DNA from: Candidatus Cloacimonadota bacterium
GTDB taxonomy: Bacteria; Cloacimonadota; Cloacimonadia; Cloacimonadales; Cloacimonadaceae
Direction of reading: 5' to 3'
Assembly: GCA_029982875.1 (NCBI GenBank)
Contig: JARRCD010000004.1
Span: 1 to 41,663, forward strand
Length of the DNA: 41,663 bases
Shown here: positions 26,467-34,157 of the stretch, one piece after another
Layout of the letters: each line of letters opens with the position of its first letter
Numbering within the stretch: the first letter of the stretch is position 1
Translations under genes and position numbers: made by a program
Notes under the pieces: model-generated
The model's input: the letters and a program-made list of their open reading frames with translations, nothing else
Databases searched by the model: none
What the model was told of the DNA's origin: nothing

Positions 26467-26974
26467 TTGCCTTTAGATAATCCAGCACTCCCTGCATTTT
26501 TTCAGGTATTTCTGCTTCTTCTGCCAAATCAGCAAGATTGAGAATAATCTCCAGGATATGAGGGAAGGAAGCTGGCGTTATCAATAGTTTTGCTTTGCCA
26601 TTTTCATCTGTATAACTTACCTGCATATAATAAGTTATCTTTTTCTGTAAATCTATACTCTGAATCTTGGAATAGGGAATTAGCTTGGTTCTTTTCGCAA
26701 TATAACCCAATCTGAGATGATCCTGGGTGAAGGTAACGCTATTCAGGCTGGTCACCTTTCGTAGGATGGAATCCAAACCTACAAAGCAGATTATCAACGG
26801 CAAGATTTTGAAGAATAACGGAGTTTCGTATTGCACAAAGTTAAATAGGAAATACAGGCTATAGACCACCATCAAAAATGAGATTATGATCATAAACCAT
26901 CTAAAGCCCAGGTGATAGCGATATACTACCGGCAGCCGGTCTCGAATGTAGCTTACTTTTAAAGGTTTCGGCAT
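26447..26974 (-). CDS. bacterial PH-domain membrane protein
   Basis: The protein has 175 residues, with two close hydrophobic segments (about 24-45 and 52-68) followed by a beta-rich stretch (about 70-140: SVTFTQDHLRLGYIAKRTKLIPYSKIQSIDL) typical of YdbS/YdbT-like bacterial PH domains. The tail is helical and acidic. The function of this group is poorly defined. A GAGGAA site lies 7 nt before the ATG, inside the end of the PHP gene, which it overlaps by 16 nt. Confidence 0.78.
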   Translation of the reverse strand: MPKPLKVSYIRDRLPVVYRYHLGFRWFMIIISFLMVVYSLYFLFNFVQYETPLFFKILPLIICFVGLDSILRKVTSLNSVTFTQDHLRLGYIAKRTKLIPYSKIQSIDLQKKITYYMQVSYTDENGKAKLLITPASFPHILEIILNLADLAEEAEIPEKMQGVLDYLKANANDQL

Positions 26975-27822
26975 CTGTATTCCTCGTAAAGCTGGCGCAC
27001 ACTTGCCAAGACCAATTCCGATGCGGGCACAGCATCAGAAAGCAGAGCATCCTTGTTTTCTCCATGAAAATCGCTGCCTGCCGTCATATACAGACCATTA
27101 TTTTGCGCGATCTCGATGAAGTCATCTACTTGATATTGATAATGATCCGGATGCCATACCTCCAGACCATCAATACCGTAACCGATAAATTCTTCTACAA
27201 AAGCGGGTTCCTCCAGTTTTCCGGGATGTGCAATCACCGCAAAACCTCCAGCCTGATGGATCACCGAGATCACATCCGGTACAGTGCGTTCTGGTTTGGG
27301 CACATAAGCGGGCTTAAAATTCCCAATATACTTGTCAAAAGCTTCGTTTTTGCTGCTTACATAGCCTTTTTGCACCAATACTTGGGCAATATGAGGCCGC
27401 ACAATCAATTCACCTCGGCCAGCTTTTGCCACCACATCTTCCAGTTTGATCTTTATTCCTAATCCAGCTAATAGCTCGATCATCTTTTTGGCTCTTTCTC
27501 TCCTACCGATCAGATACATGGCAGTCAAGTCTTTAAGAGCCTTGTTTTCAAAATCACACCCATAAGCCAGGATGTGTACGTCGTGTCCTTGGTGCAGAGA
27601 GCTGATCTCCATTCCAGGCAGGATGCGAAGCGGCGTCAGGTCTGCAGGTAATTCCCCGTATGCATCTGAGGTATCGTGGTCTGTCAGGGAGATCAAATCC
27701 AATCCAAGGCTTTTGGCTTGTTTTACCAATTGTTGTGGACTGAGTGCTCCATCTGATGCTCGGGTATGTAGATGCAGGTTGATACGTCTGATATCTTTTA
27801 TTTCTTTTACTATCATACTCAT
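26959..27822 (-). CDS. PHP-domain phosphoesterase (TrpH/YciV, RNase AM-like)
   Basis: The protein has 287 residues. Metal ligands of the PHP fold are visible: HLHT (H17, H19), D24, TDHD (D48, H49), E72, H80 or H83, AHPGK and GSDFHG near the C-terminus. The nearest characterised relatives hydrolyse 3',5'-nucleoside bisphosphates (pAp) or short 5'-monophosphorylated RNA ends. It leads a six-gene overlapping minus-strand run. Its start lies only 19 bp from the chosen start of the divergent methyltransferase. No clear ribosome site precedes either ATG (27822 or 27816), so a later start or a leaderless transcript is possible. Confidence 0.9.
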   Translation of the reverse strand: MSMIVKEIKDIRRINLHLHTRASDGALSPQQLVKQAKSLGLDLISLTDHDTSDAYGELPADLTPLRILPGMEISSLHQGHDVHILAYGCDFENKALKDLTAMYLIGRRERAKKMIELLAGLGIKIKLEDVVAKAGRGELIVRPHIAQVLVQKGYVSSKNEAFDKYIGNFKPAYVPKPERTVPDVISVIHQAGGFAVIAHPGKLEEPAFVEEFIGYGIDGLEVWHPDHYQYQVDDFIEIAQNNGLYMTAGSDFHGENKDALLSDAVPASELVLASVRQLYEEYRCRNL

Positions 27823-27841
27823 ATTTTATTAGTTGACTAAA

Positions 27842-28669
27842 ATGCACAACCCCAAAAATCGTCAATATATTTCTTTTCGGGAGATGGATATGCTTTATGA
27901 TCCCCTCAAAGATCGCATCGCCGGACTTATCAAGGTGTTTCCGGCTTGCCGCCGCCTTTTTTATCTGATGCTTAATTTCCTGCTCTTGCGTCAGCGTTAC
28001 GTCTTTGCTGAAATCCGCCGCTATTTTCGCGATGGTATGCGTTTTTACGATGCCGGGGCCGGATTTTGCCAATACAGCGATTTTGTCCTCAGACACTATC
28101 CCCACGCTCGAGTCTTTGCCACCGATCTGAAAAGTGAATACCTCTCGGATTATAAGGCTGTGGCCGGTTCCAGATTTTTCTATCAAACTGCCGATCTCCA
28201 GGTCTTTTGTCCTCAATACCACTATGACATGGCGATTGCCATTGATATTTTGGAGCATATCCCCGACGATGTAAATGCCATGAAAAATATCTATCAAGCC
28301 CTGGCGCCAGATGGTATCTTGATCATCTCCACGCCAAGTGATCTGGATGAAGCTGCCAAATTTACTGAAGAACACGTTCGCCCCGGATATAACAAACTCG
28401 AGCTGGAAACCAAGCTGACCAAGATCGGCTTCACCATCCTCTCTTCCCGATATAGCTACGGCCACTGGGGAGCTCTAAGCTGGAAACTCCTGATAAAATA
28501 TCCTTTAGCCCTTTGGGCCAAATGTAAGCCTTGCAGTTTGCTTTTACCCTTTTGGTATCTAATTCTATTCCCCTTGGCCCAGCTCTTGATGTGGCTGGAT
28601 ATGAATACCAGGGTTAAGCAAGGCACTGGAATCATTGTGGTAGCTCAGGCGAAAAAGGGTGAGGGGTAG
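27842..28669 (+). CDS. class I SAM-dependent methyltransferase
   Basis: The Rossmann-fold SAM site reads FYDAGAGFCQYS, followed by an acidic residue in ATDLK and the motif-IV segment AIDILEHIPDD. This resembles UbiE/MenG-like or lipid/sugar methyltransferases. The last 60 residues are unusually hydrophobic (SLLLPFWYLILFPLAQLLMW), which suggests membrane contact. I take the ATG at 27842; a TTG at 27833 in frame is an alternative, and a later ATG at 27890 has a GGGAGA site 5-7 nt upstream. The substrate is unknown. The stop codon lies inside a 15-bp microsatellite. Confidence 0.85.
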   Translation: MHNPKNRQYISFREMDMLYDPLKDRIAGLIKVFPACRRLFYLMLNFLLLRQRYVFAEIRRYFRDGMRFYDAGAGFCQYSDFVLRHYPHARVFATDLKSEYLSDYKAVAGSRFFYQTADLQVFCPQYHYDMAIAIDILEHIPDDVNAMKNIYQALAPDGILIISTPSDLDEAAKFTEEHVRPGYNKLELETKLTKIGFTILSSRYSYGHWGALSWKLLIKYPLALWAKCKPCSLLLPFWYLILFPLAQLLMWLDMNTRVKQGTGIIVVAQAKKGEG

Positions 28670-28739
28670 AGTGGTAGAAGGTAGAGTGGTAGAAGGTAGA
28701 GTGGTAGAAGGTAGAAGGTAGAAGGTAGAGTGGTAGAGC
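28665..28739 (+). repeat. microsatellite GTAGAGTGGTAGAAG
   Basis: Three 15-bp units GTAGAGTGGTAGAAG are followed by 7-bp GTAGAAG sub-units and one more partial 15-bp unit. The array starts at the methyltransferase stop codon (TAG at 28667-28669), so unit changes cannot alter the protein beyond its last residue. Related GAGTGGTAGA sequences occur near 29185 and, reversed, near 14500. Confidence 0.9.
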
Positions 28740-28759
28740 TTGGTTAACTACATCTATTG

Positions 28760-28833
28760 CCGGTGGTTAAAACCAACCGGAATTCATCTTGGTCTGCAAT
28801 CCATAATCCGGAGCACGGTGGTTAAAACCACCG
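28760..28833 (+). repeat. REP-like hairpins, plus orientation (type a 28760-28780, type b 28816-28833)
   Basis: The two cores are CCGGTGGTTAAAACCAACCGG (written here as CCGGTGGT, TAAA, ACCAACCGG) and CGGTGGTTAAAACCACCG. Both carry the GGT/ACC version of the inner stem, whereas the 1-22 copy has GGC/GCC. The first is followed by AATTCATCTT (type a arm), the second by CCTATCATCTTA (type b arm). Confidence 0.85.
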
Positions 28834-28886
28834 CCTATCATCTTACCATATCTCCAGCAATCTGATCCCGTAAATAAGATGATAGA

Positions 28887-29075
28887 CGGTCGGCTTTAGC
28901 CACCGTATCCGAGCGAACAGATCCCGGAGATAAGATGAATTCCGGTCGGCCTGAGCCACCGTATCCCATGCAATATGAACCTGGGAATAAGATGATAGGC
29001 GGTCGGCTTTAGCCACCGTATCCGAGCGAACAGATCCCGGAGATAAGATGAATTCCGGTCGGCTTTAGCAACCGG
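28887..29075 (-). repeat. four REP-like hairpins, minus orientation, alternating b-a-b-a
   Basis: Cores lie at 28887-28905, 28943-28961, 29000-29018 and 29055-29075, spaced about 56 bp. They read CGGTCGGCTTTAGCCACCG or close variants on the plus strand; one has the loop CTGA. The arms alternate between GATGATAG (type b) and GATGAATTCC (type a). The b-a unit of about 112 bp is duplicated with the linker TCCGAGCGAACAGATCCCGG repeated. Confidence 0.88.
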
Positions 29076-29239
29076 CAAAAGCAGTAATTATTACACCTGA
29101 TTCCTGCCAAGCCCGGTCCTTACTCATCGCCGCAAGACTTACCCTGCTGTGGGTGGACATTCTTGCCCTCACGGGTTGACGTGATAGAGTGGTAGACTGG
29201 GCGCGAGATAGGGAGTTATGAGGTGTTAGCCCCGCAATC

Positions 29240-29389
29240 CATAACGCATAACCCAATAACGCATAACGGATAACGGATAACGGATAACTGATAACTGATA
29301 ACGGATAACGCATAACGGCTAACGCATAACCCCATAACGCATAACGCATAACGCATAACCCCATAACGCATAACGCATAACGCATAACA
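29240..29389 (-). repeat. long 7-bp tandem repeat array (ATAACGC/ATAACGG)
   Basis: About 20 heptamers in mostly perfect register, with variants ATAACTG and CTAACGC and short interruptions (CCC, CCCC). On the minus strand they read as the GCGTTAT/CCGTTAT of the other arrays, so the orientation is opposite to that at 9.3 and 14.4 kb. It is the largest array in the window. Confidence 0.93.
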
Positions 29390-29600
29390 AACTCCTCATA
29401 TCTCCACGCTCTATCCTCAATCTGCATTTCAAGTCTGGTTAAAGTCCAGATCAAGTCCTGTTCAGGAGAGAATCTGGACTTGATCTCATGATAAAATCAA
29501 CTCTGCGCCACAAACGAGTGAGCATGACCAGGGGCGCGATCACGGGTTCTCATCCAGGGTAATATGCTATCACTATCGCAGGTTCAGAGCTGTTTCACGC

Positions 29601-29630
29601 AAAAAAAGGACATCCCGCATGCGGGAGGCC
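29601..29630 (-). terminator. intrinsic terminator of argF
   Basis: The 12-bp palindrome CCCGCATGCGGG (29614-29625) is followed on the minus strand by a run of seven T (29607-29601). It lies about 30 nt past the argF stop. Confidence 0.85.
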
Positions 29631-29656
29631 CTTATATGCTTTTTTACTTCTTCTCT

Positions 29657-30658
29657 TTATTGACCCAGAGTTGCCACCATCACAGCTTTGATAGTGTGCA
29701 ACCGGTTTTCGGCTTCATCAAAGACCACGGAATTGGGACCTTCAAATACTTCATCGCTCACTTCCATGGCGGTGAGGCCATATTTCTCGTAGATTTCTTT
29801 GCCGATGGTGGTATTGAGATCGTGAAAAGCGGGCAGGCAGTGCATAAAAAGGGTATGTGCTTTGCCGGTTTTATCCATCATTGCCGCATTTACCTGATAT
29901 GGTTTGAGTAATTTGATGCGCTTTTCCCATACACTATCCGGTTCGCCCATGGAGACCCAAACGTCGGTATAGATCACATCTGCGCCTTTAACGCCTTTGT
30001 CGATATCATCCGTGATGGTGATCTTGCCACCAGTTTCATCTGCCGCGGCTTTACATTGATTGAGGAGTTTCTTTTCCGGGAAAAGAGATTTTGGTGCAAC
30101 TATCCGAAAGTCCATTCCGGTTTTTGCTGCTCCGATCATCAGAGCATTTGCCACGTTATTGCGCCCATCGCCCACATAGACGAAGGTCATCTCGCGGCAA
30201 GGTTTATGGAGATGTTCCCTGGCGGTGAGAAAATCAGCCAGAACTTGCGTGGGGTGGTCTTGATCGGTCAAGCCGTTCCAAATTGGGACTCCGGCGTATT
30301 TAGCAAGGTCTTCCACGATCTCCTGACCAAAGCCGCGATACTCGATGCCATCATACATTCTGCCCAATACTCTGGCGGTATCTGCAATAGATTCTTTTTT
30401 CCCCATCTGGCTACCGGTAGGACCTAAATAGGTAACATGGGCGCCTTGATCCAGAGCTGCAACTTCAAAAGCGCAGCGGGTTCTGGTGCTGGCTTTTTCG
30501 AAGATGAGAGCGATGTTCTTTCCTTTCAATTTCTGTTGTTCAGTTCCAGAATACTTTGCTTTTTTGAGATCCAAAGAGAGATCCAGCAGGAAGTTCACTT
30601 CTTTGGGACTAAAATCCATCAAAGTGAGGAAGTGTCTGTTTCTGAGGTTGTAAGCCAT
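29657..30658 (-). CDS. argF: ornithine carbamoyltransferase
   Basis: OTCase forms citrulline from ornithine and carbamoyl phosphate; it serves arginine synthesis, or runs with the deiminase pathway when catabolic (ArcB). The 333-residue sequence has the carbamoyl-phosphate motif STRTR (57-61), HPTQ (135-138), the ornithine-binding DVWVSMGE (232-239) and HCLP (273-276). I cannot separate ArgF from ArcB by sequence; no other arginine genes are near. It is a single-gene unit with its own terminator, and is divergent from the TolC-like gene. Confidence 0.95.
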   Translation of the reverse strand: MAYNLRNRHFLTLMDFSPKEVNFLLDLSLDLKKAKYSGTEQQKLKGKNIALIFEKASTRTRCAFEVAALDQGAHVTYLGPTGSQMGKKESIADTARVLGRMYDGIEYRGFGQEIVEDLAKYAGVPIWNGLTDQDHPTQVLADFLTAREHLHKPCREMTFVYVGDGRNNVANALMIGAAKTGMDFRIVAPKSLFPEKKLLNQCKAAADETGGKITITDDIDKGVKGADVIYTDVWVSMGEPDSVWEKRIKLLKPYQVNAAMMDKTGKAHTLFMHCLPAFHDLNTTIGKEIYEKYGLTAMEVSDEVFEGPNSVVFDEAENRLHTIKAVMVATLGQ

Positions 30659-30720
30659 GATAAGCTCCTTTATATGTATTTAAGTTAATCAGGAGCCAGT
30701 TTTAAAAACCCTCAAATAAG

Positions 30721-30739
30721 GGCAAGTTTTTTCCTTGCC
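30721..30739. promoter_or_regulatory. inverted repeat GGCAAG-N7-CTTGCC in the argF/TolC divergent gap
   Basis: The stem is perfect over 6 bp with a T-rich 7-nt centre. It lies about 60 nt from the argF start and 135 nt from the TolC-like start. It could be an operator or a weak hairpin terminator. It does not match the ARG box pattern. No confident promoter boxes are seen in this 215-bp gap. Confidence 0.35.
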
Positions 30740-30873
30740 GGATTTTGTGCTTTGAGAACTTTTGTTTTTAAAAGGAAGTTACTATTGTTTTTCACGCTTT
30801 TATGCAGGAAAAGCAGGGATATAGAGTATAAAGGGAAACGAGTAACCCCGGAAATTAAGCTACAAGAGGAAAT

Positions 30874-32118
30874 ATGAAACACTATCTCATTCTGATCATG
30901 TTGCTACCGATAGTATTAGCAGCCAATGTGTATACCCTTGATCAGTTGATCGAATACGGCTTGGGTAACAGCTTTCAGATCCAAAGAGCGGAACTTTCGA
31001 ATAACGGCAGTCAGAGCTCGTTACGAAGTGCTAAATGGAATCTGGTGCCGGAAGCAAATCTCTTTGCCGGAATGAATCAGGATCTGGATCCAATCTCCGG
31101 AAATAGCGACCTTACCAGCAATACAGGCTTTGAAATCCGTAAAAACATTAGCCTCAATGACGCAGCATATTTCAATTACCGTTATGCCAATTTGGATGCT
31201 CAAACGGCGGATATGGAATTGGAGCAGAGTTATAGTTCTTATGCCTATCAGGTCTTTCAGGCGTATGTAGAGACTCTTTCTGCCACAAAACGGAAAAGTG
31301 CTCTGGAAGAAAACCTTGCTATTCAAAACAGAGTGTGGGAACAAAGCAAGGTGCTCCTCCGTCTGGGCAAGACTACAACTTTTGAAGTTAAGCAAAATGA
31401 AATCGCCGTGATGAATTCCCAGATTAGCATCATCCAGTTGGAGAATACCATTGAAAATGCCCGTTCGCGTCTCTTTGCCTTGGTGCAAATCGAGGATCTT
31501 GGTTACCCTCTGGCTGAACTCGAGATTGAGATCGACAAAAGCGTGCCCGAATTTTCCACCGAGGATATGCGGGAGCTTAAGATCCTGAAGCAAGAGCTCA
31601 AGCGCAACGAGATCAACCTCAAGCAAAACTTTTTGAATCACTTCCCTACTACTTCTCTGGGTTATTCCTACTCCCGGCAGGTTAGCGGTCCGGATTTTGA
31701 TTTTGACACATATAATACCGTGCATGGCGTGAGTCTCAACCTCTCATACTCGCTGTGGAATCTTTTCACCAATCGCGAAGAAGTTACTCGCGCCAAGATC
31801 AATCAACAGCTGGCTGAACTCAGTATCTCGGATAAAATTGATACAAGCAGACGAGATTATGATAACATCCGCAAAGAACTCACATATTTGCTGCGCTTGG
31901 ATGAACTGTATAGTGAACGTCTGCAACAATCAACCGAACAGATTCGCATCGCCGAAGAACGCTATCGACTGGGCTTGATTCAGCTTTTGGAATTGGATAA
32001 AACCCGCACAGATTATATTGCAGCAGATATCGAATTCAATGCCAATCGCTACCAAATTATCTCAAAACAGGAAGCGCTGAACTTTCTGCTCTCCAAACAA
32101 ATCTTAGGAAAATGGTAA
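30874..32118 (+). CDS. TolC-family outer membrane efflux protein
   Basis: The protein has 414 residues with a signal peptide (1-16, ending VLA). Two long alpha-hairpin halves are rich in heptads (about 100-200 and 295-405), with the second-half landmarks RIAEERYRLGLIQLLELDKTRTDYI typical of TolC-like channels (quoted in part: EERYRLGLIQLLELD). It would form the outer membrane duct for the transporter encoded by the next three genes. An AGAGGAAAT site precedes the ATG. It is 3 nt from the adaptor gene. Confidence 0.92.
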   Translation: MKHYLILIMLLPIVLAANVYTLDQLIEYGLGNSFQIQRAELSNNGSQSSLRSAKWNLVPEANLFAGMNQDLDPISGNSDLTSNTGFEIRKNISLNDAAYFNYRYANLDAQTADMELEQSYSSYAYQVFQAYVETLSATKRKSALEENLAIQNRVWEQSKVLLRLGKTTTFEVKQNEIAVMNSQISIIQLENTIENARSRLFALVQIEDLGYPLAELEIEIDKSVPEFSTEDMRELKILKQELKRNEINLKQNFLNHFPTTSLGYSYSRQVSGPDFDFDTYNTVHGVSLNLSYSLWNLFTNREEVTRAKINQQLAELSISDKIDTSRRDYDNIRKELTYLLRLDELYSERLQQSTEQIRIAEERYRLGLIQLLELDKTRTDYIAADIEFNANRYQIISKQEALNFLLSKQILGKW

Positions 32119-32121
32119 ATA

Positions 32122-33396
32122 ATGAAGAAATACATCAAATACATCATCATCCTGATCTTGATAGTGGCTGCTATCATCATCTGGAATCACTACAGGAAGG
32201 CAAAATATGCGCCTGAATGGCGCACCATGACTCCCTCCCCCGGGGCAGTGCGCGAGGTTGTGACCGCTACCGGCTCCCTTAATCCTTATGTATTGGTCAA
32301 TGTAGGCACGGAAGTAAGCGGCAAAATTGAGAAGATCTACAAAGATTATAATGACAGAGTAAAACGCGGCGACCTCTTGGCCAAGCTCGATACCGAGATT
32401 TTGGCTACCTCCCTGGAAGTAGCTCGCGGGAATTTAAGTAAAGCCATCACTGCTTTGCAGGAAGCTGAATTGGATTACAATCTTCTACAAGAGCTCTATG
32501 AGCAGGGTATGACTCCGGAATATGACCTCACCAAAGCTGGATTCAAGGTGGATACCGCCCAACAGAATGTGGCCAATGCACGTCTCGATCTCCAACGCGC
32601 CGAAAAAAACCTGGCTAATGCGCACATCACCAGCCCGATAGATGGCGTAATCGTTTCCCGGGCGGTGGATGAAGGTCAAACTGTGGCCGCCAGCCTGAAC
32701 TCCCCCACTCTCTTTATCATTGCCAACAACCTGGATCAGATGCAGATTACCGCCGGAGTAGATGAAGCTGACATCGGAAAGATAAAAATGAACCAACCGG
32801 TGGAATTTACGGTAGATGCTTACCCGGCTGACAAATTTTGGGGGCAAGTAAAGCAAATCAGACTCAATCCAACCACCGAATCCAATGTGGTGACTTATGA
32901 CGTGATTATCGATGCCCGCAATCCGGAAGGAAAGCTTTTGCCGGGGATGACTACAAACGTTACTTTCATCATCAACTCCAAAGAAAATGTGCTCCGTGTC
33001 CCTGAAGCTGCCACCAGATTCAATCCCAGCAAAGAACTCTGGGAACTATTTGGTCTCAAATGGAGTGATGATCTCTTAACTGCCGGCCGCAATGCTATTA
33101 AAGAACTCTCGCTGGCCGGAAACACGGGCTCCAGGCAGCCGAATCCCGCCAACAATCCTGGTTCAACCTTAGAGCAAACCAAACCCAGCGCAGGCACTCC
33201 CGGAAGAATTGCCGTTGTGTGGATGCTGAATAATGGTATACCTGAGGCTAAAGCAATTCGCGTTGGCATATCAGACGGCGCCTATGTGGAACTCATCGAG
33301 GGACTGGATGAAAACGCAATCCTGGTAACCGGCGTTATCTACAAAGACCCCAAACAAGCCATTAATGCCGGTAGTCCCACTATGAGAAGATTCTAA
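32122..33396 (+). CDS. MacA/HlyD-type periplasmic adaptor
   Basis: The protein has 424 residues. A hydrophobic anchor (about 5-21) is followed by a split lipoyl domain (VSGKIEKIYKDYNDRVKRGD, then ITSPIDGVIVSRAVDEGQ), a coiled-coil hairpin (about 95-165) and beta-barrel domains (ITAGVDEADIGKIKMNQPVE, LLPGMTTNVTFII). It links the inner membrane ABC transporter to the TolC-like channel. A roughly 60-residue insert, polar and rich in Pro/Asn (about 325-375), interrupts the C-terminal membrane-proximal domain. The stop overlaps the ATPase start by one base. Confidence 0.93.
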   Translation: MKKYIKYIIILILIVAAIIIWNHYRKAKYAPEWRTMTPSPGAVREVVTATGSLNPYVLVNVGTEVSGKIEKIYKDYNDRVKRGDLLAKLDTEILATSLEVARGNLSKAITALQEAELDYNLLQELYEQGMTPEYDLTKAGFKVDTAQQNVANARLDLQRAEKNLANAHITSPIDGVIVSRAVDEGQTVAASLNSPTLFIIANNLDQMQITAGVDEADIGKIKMNQPVEFTVDAYPADKFWGQVKQIRLNPTTESNVVTYDVIIDARNPEGKLLPGMTTNVTFIINSKENVLRVPEAATRFNPSKELWELFGLKWSDDLLTAGRNAIKELSLAGNTGSRQPNPANNPGSTLEQTKPSAGTPGRIAVVWMLNNGIPEAKAIRVGISDGAYVELIEGLDENAILVTGVIYKDPKQAINAGSPTMRRF

Positions 33397-34157
33397 TGTC
33401 AGATACGTTGTTAAGCACAAAAGCTATATCCAAGACCTACGCGATGGGAGATATCCGCGTGCATGCGCTGCGTCATGTGGATTTGGATGTCACCAAGGGG
33501 GATTTCATCGCTATTATGGGCGCCAGCGGAAGCGGTAAGACTACCTTCATGAACCTGTTAGGCTGCCTGGATAAACCCACCACCGGCTCTTACATTCTGG
33601 ATGGAATTACCGTTCATGATATGGAAGATGACAAACTCACTCAGATCCGAAATCAAAAGATCGGATATGTCTTTCAGAGTTTCTATTTGCTGCCACGAAC
33701 CACAGCCCTGGAAAATGTGGAATTACCCCTGTTATACAGGCACGGTCTGAGCTTGCATGCGCGGCATGAAAGAGCAATGAAAGCACTAAAAACAGTCGGC
33801 CTTGAGGATAGAGCCAAGCACTTCCCCAATCAACTCTCCGGTGGACAACAACAACGGGTAGCAATTGCCCGGGCTATCGTGAATGACCCTTCCTTCATCC
33901 TGGCAGATGAACCTACTGGAAATCTGGACACCCGCACCAGCATCGAAGTGATGTCTGTATTGCAAGAACTCCATGCTCAGGGTAAAACCATTATCATGGT
34001 TACTCATGAACCGGATATCGCTCAATATGCCCACCGTCTCATTACCTTTAGAGATGGCAAAATCATCCAGGATAAGATCAATAAGAATCGCAAAGACGCC
34101 TTACAGGACCTGGCCCAACTCCCGCGTATCGAAGACGAAGAAGAGGAAGAAGAATAA
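33396..34157 (+). CDS. MacB/LolD-type ABC transporter ATPase
   Basis: The ABC ATPase has 253 residues: Walker [10 protein letters not shown] (42-50), Q-loop Q94 in YVFQSF, signature LSGGQQQR (147-154), Walker B FILADEP with LD loop GNLDTR. It pairs with the MacB-type permease that follows; in many bacteria the two are one polypeptide, here they are separate. The C-terminus ends in a run of acidic residues whose codons (GAAGAGGAAGAAGAA) form a purine-rich site for translating the next gene, which starts at the TAATG overlap. Confidence 0.95.
   Translation: MSDTLLSTKAISKTYAMGDIRVHALRHVDLDVTKGDFIAIMGASGSGKTTFMNLLGCLDKPTTGSYILDGITVHDMEDDKLTQIRNQKIGYVFQSFYLLPRTTALENVELPLLYRHGLSLHARHERAMKALKTVGLEDRAKHFPNQLSGGQQQRVAIARAIVNDPSFILADEPTGNLDTRTSIEVMSVLQELHAQGKTIIMVTHEPDIAQYAHRLITFRDGKIIQDKINKNRKDALQDLAQLPRIEDEEEEEE

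Larger units (their letters stand above)
28670..29656. other. repeat-filled convergent intergenic region, about 990 bp
   Basis: The gap lies between the ends of the methyltransferase and argF. In order it contains the microsatellite, two plus-oriented REP-like hairpins, four minus-oriented ones, a heptamer array of about 150 bp, a dispersed 17-mer pair and the argF terminator. The open frames across it are low-complexity readings of the repeats (for example MRYALCVMGLCVMRYAL). I see no convincing gene. Confidence 0.8.

Noticed and set aside
27554-28465. Minus-strand open frame of 303 codons
   Set aside because: It spans the divergent starts of the PHP and methyltransferase genes and is antisense to the latter's SAM-binding motif; no domain is recognisable.
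28760-29075. CRISPR array
   Set aside because: The about 56-bp periodicity comes from REP-like hairpins with variable arms; repeats are inverted between sub-clusters, spacers are not unique and no cas genes are present.
29065-29454. Minus-strand open frame reading MRYALCVMGLCVMRYAL-type repeats
   Set aside because: It is a translation of the heptamer array; the array is low complexity and intergenic at the other sites as well.
30721-30739. ARG-box operator for argF
   Set aside because: The palindrome GGCAAG...CTTGCC does not resemble the A/T-rich ARG box consensus; kept only as an unassigned inverted repeat.
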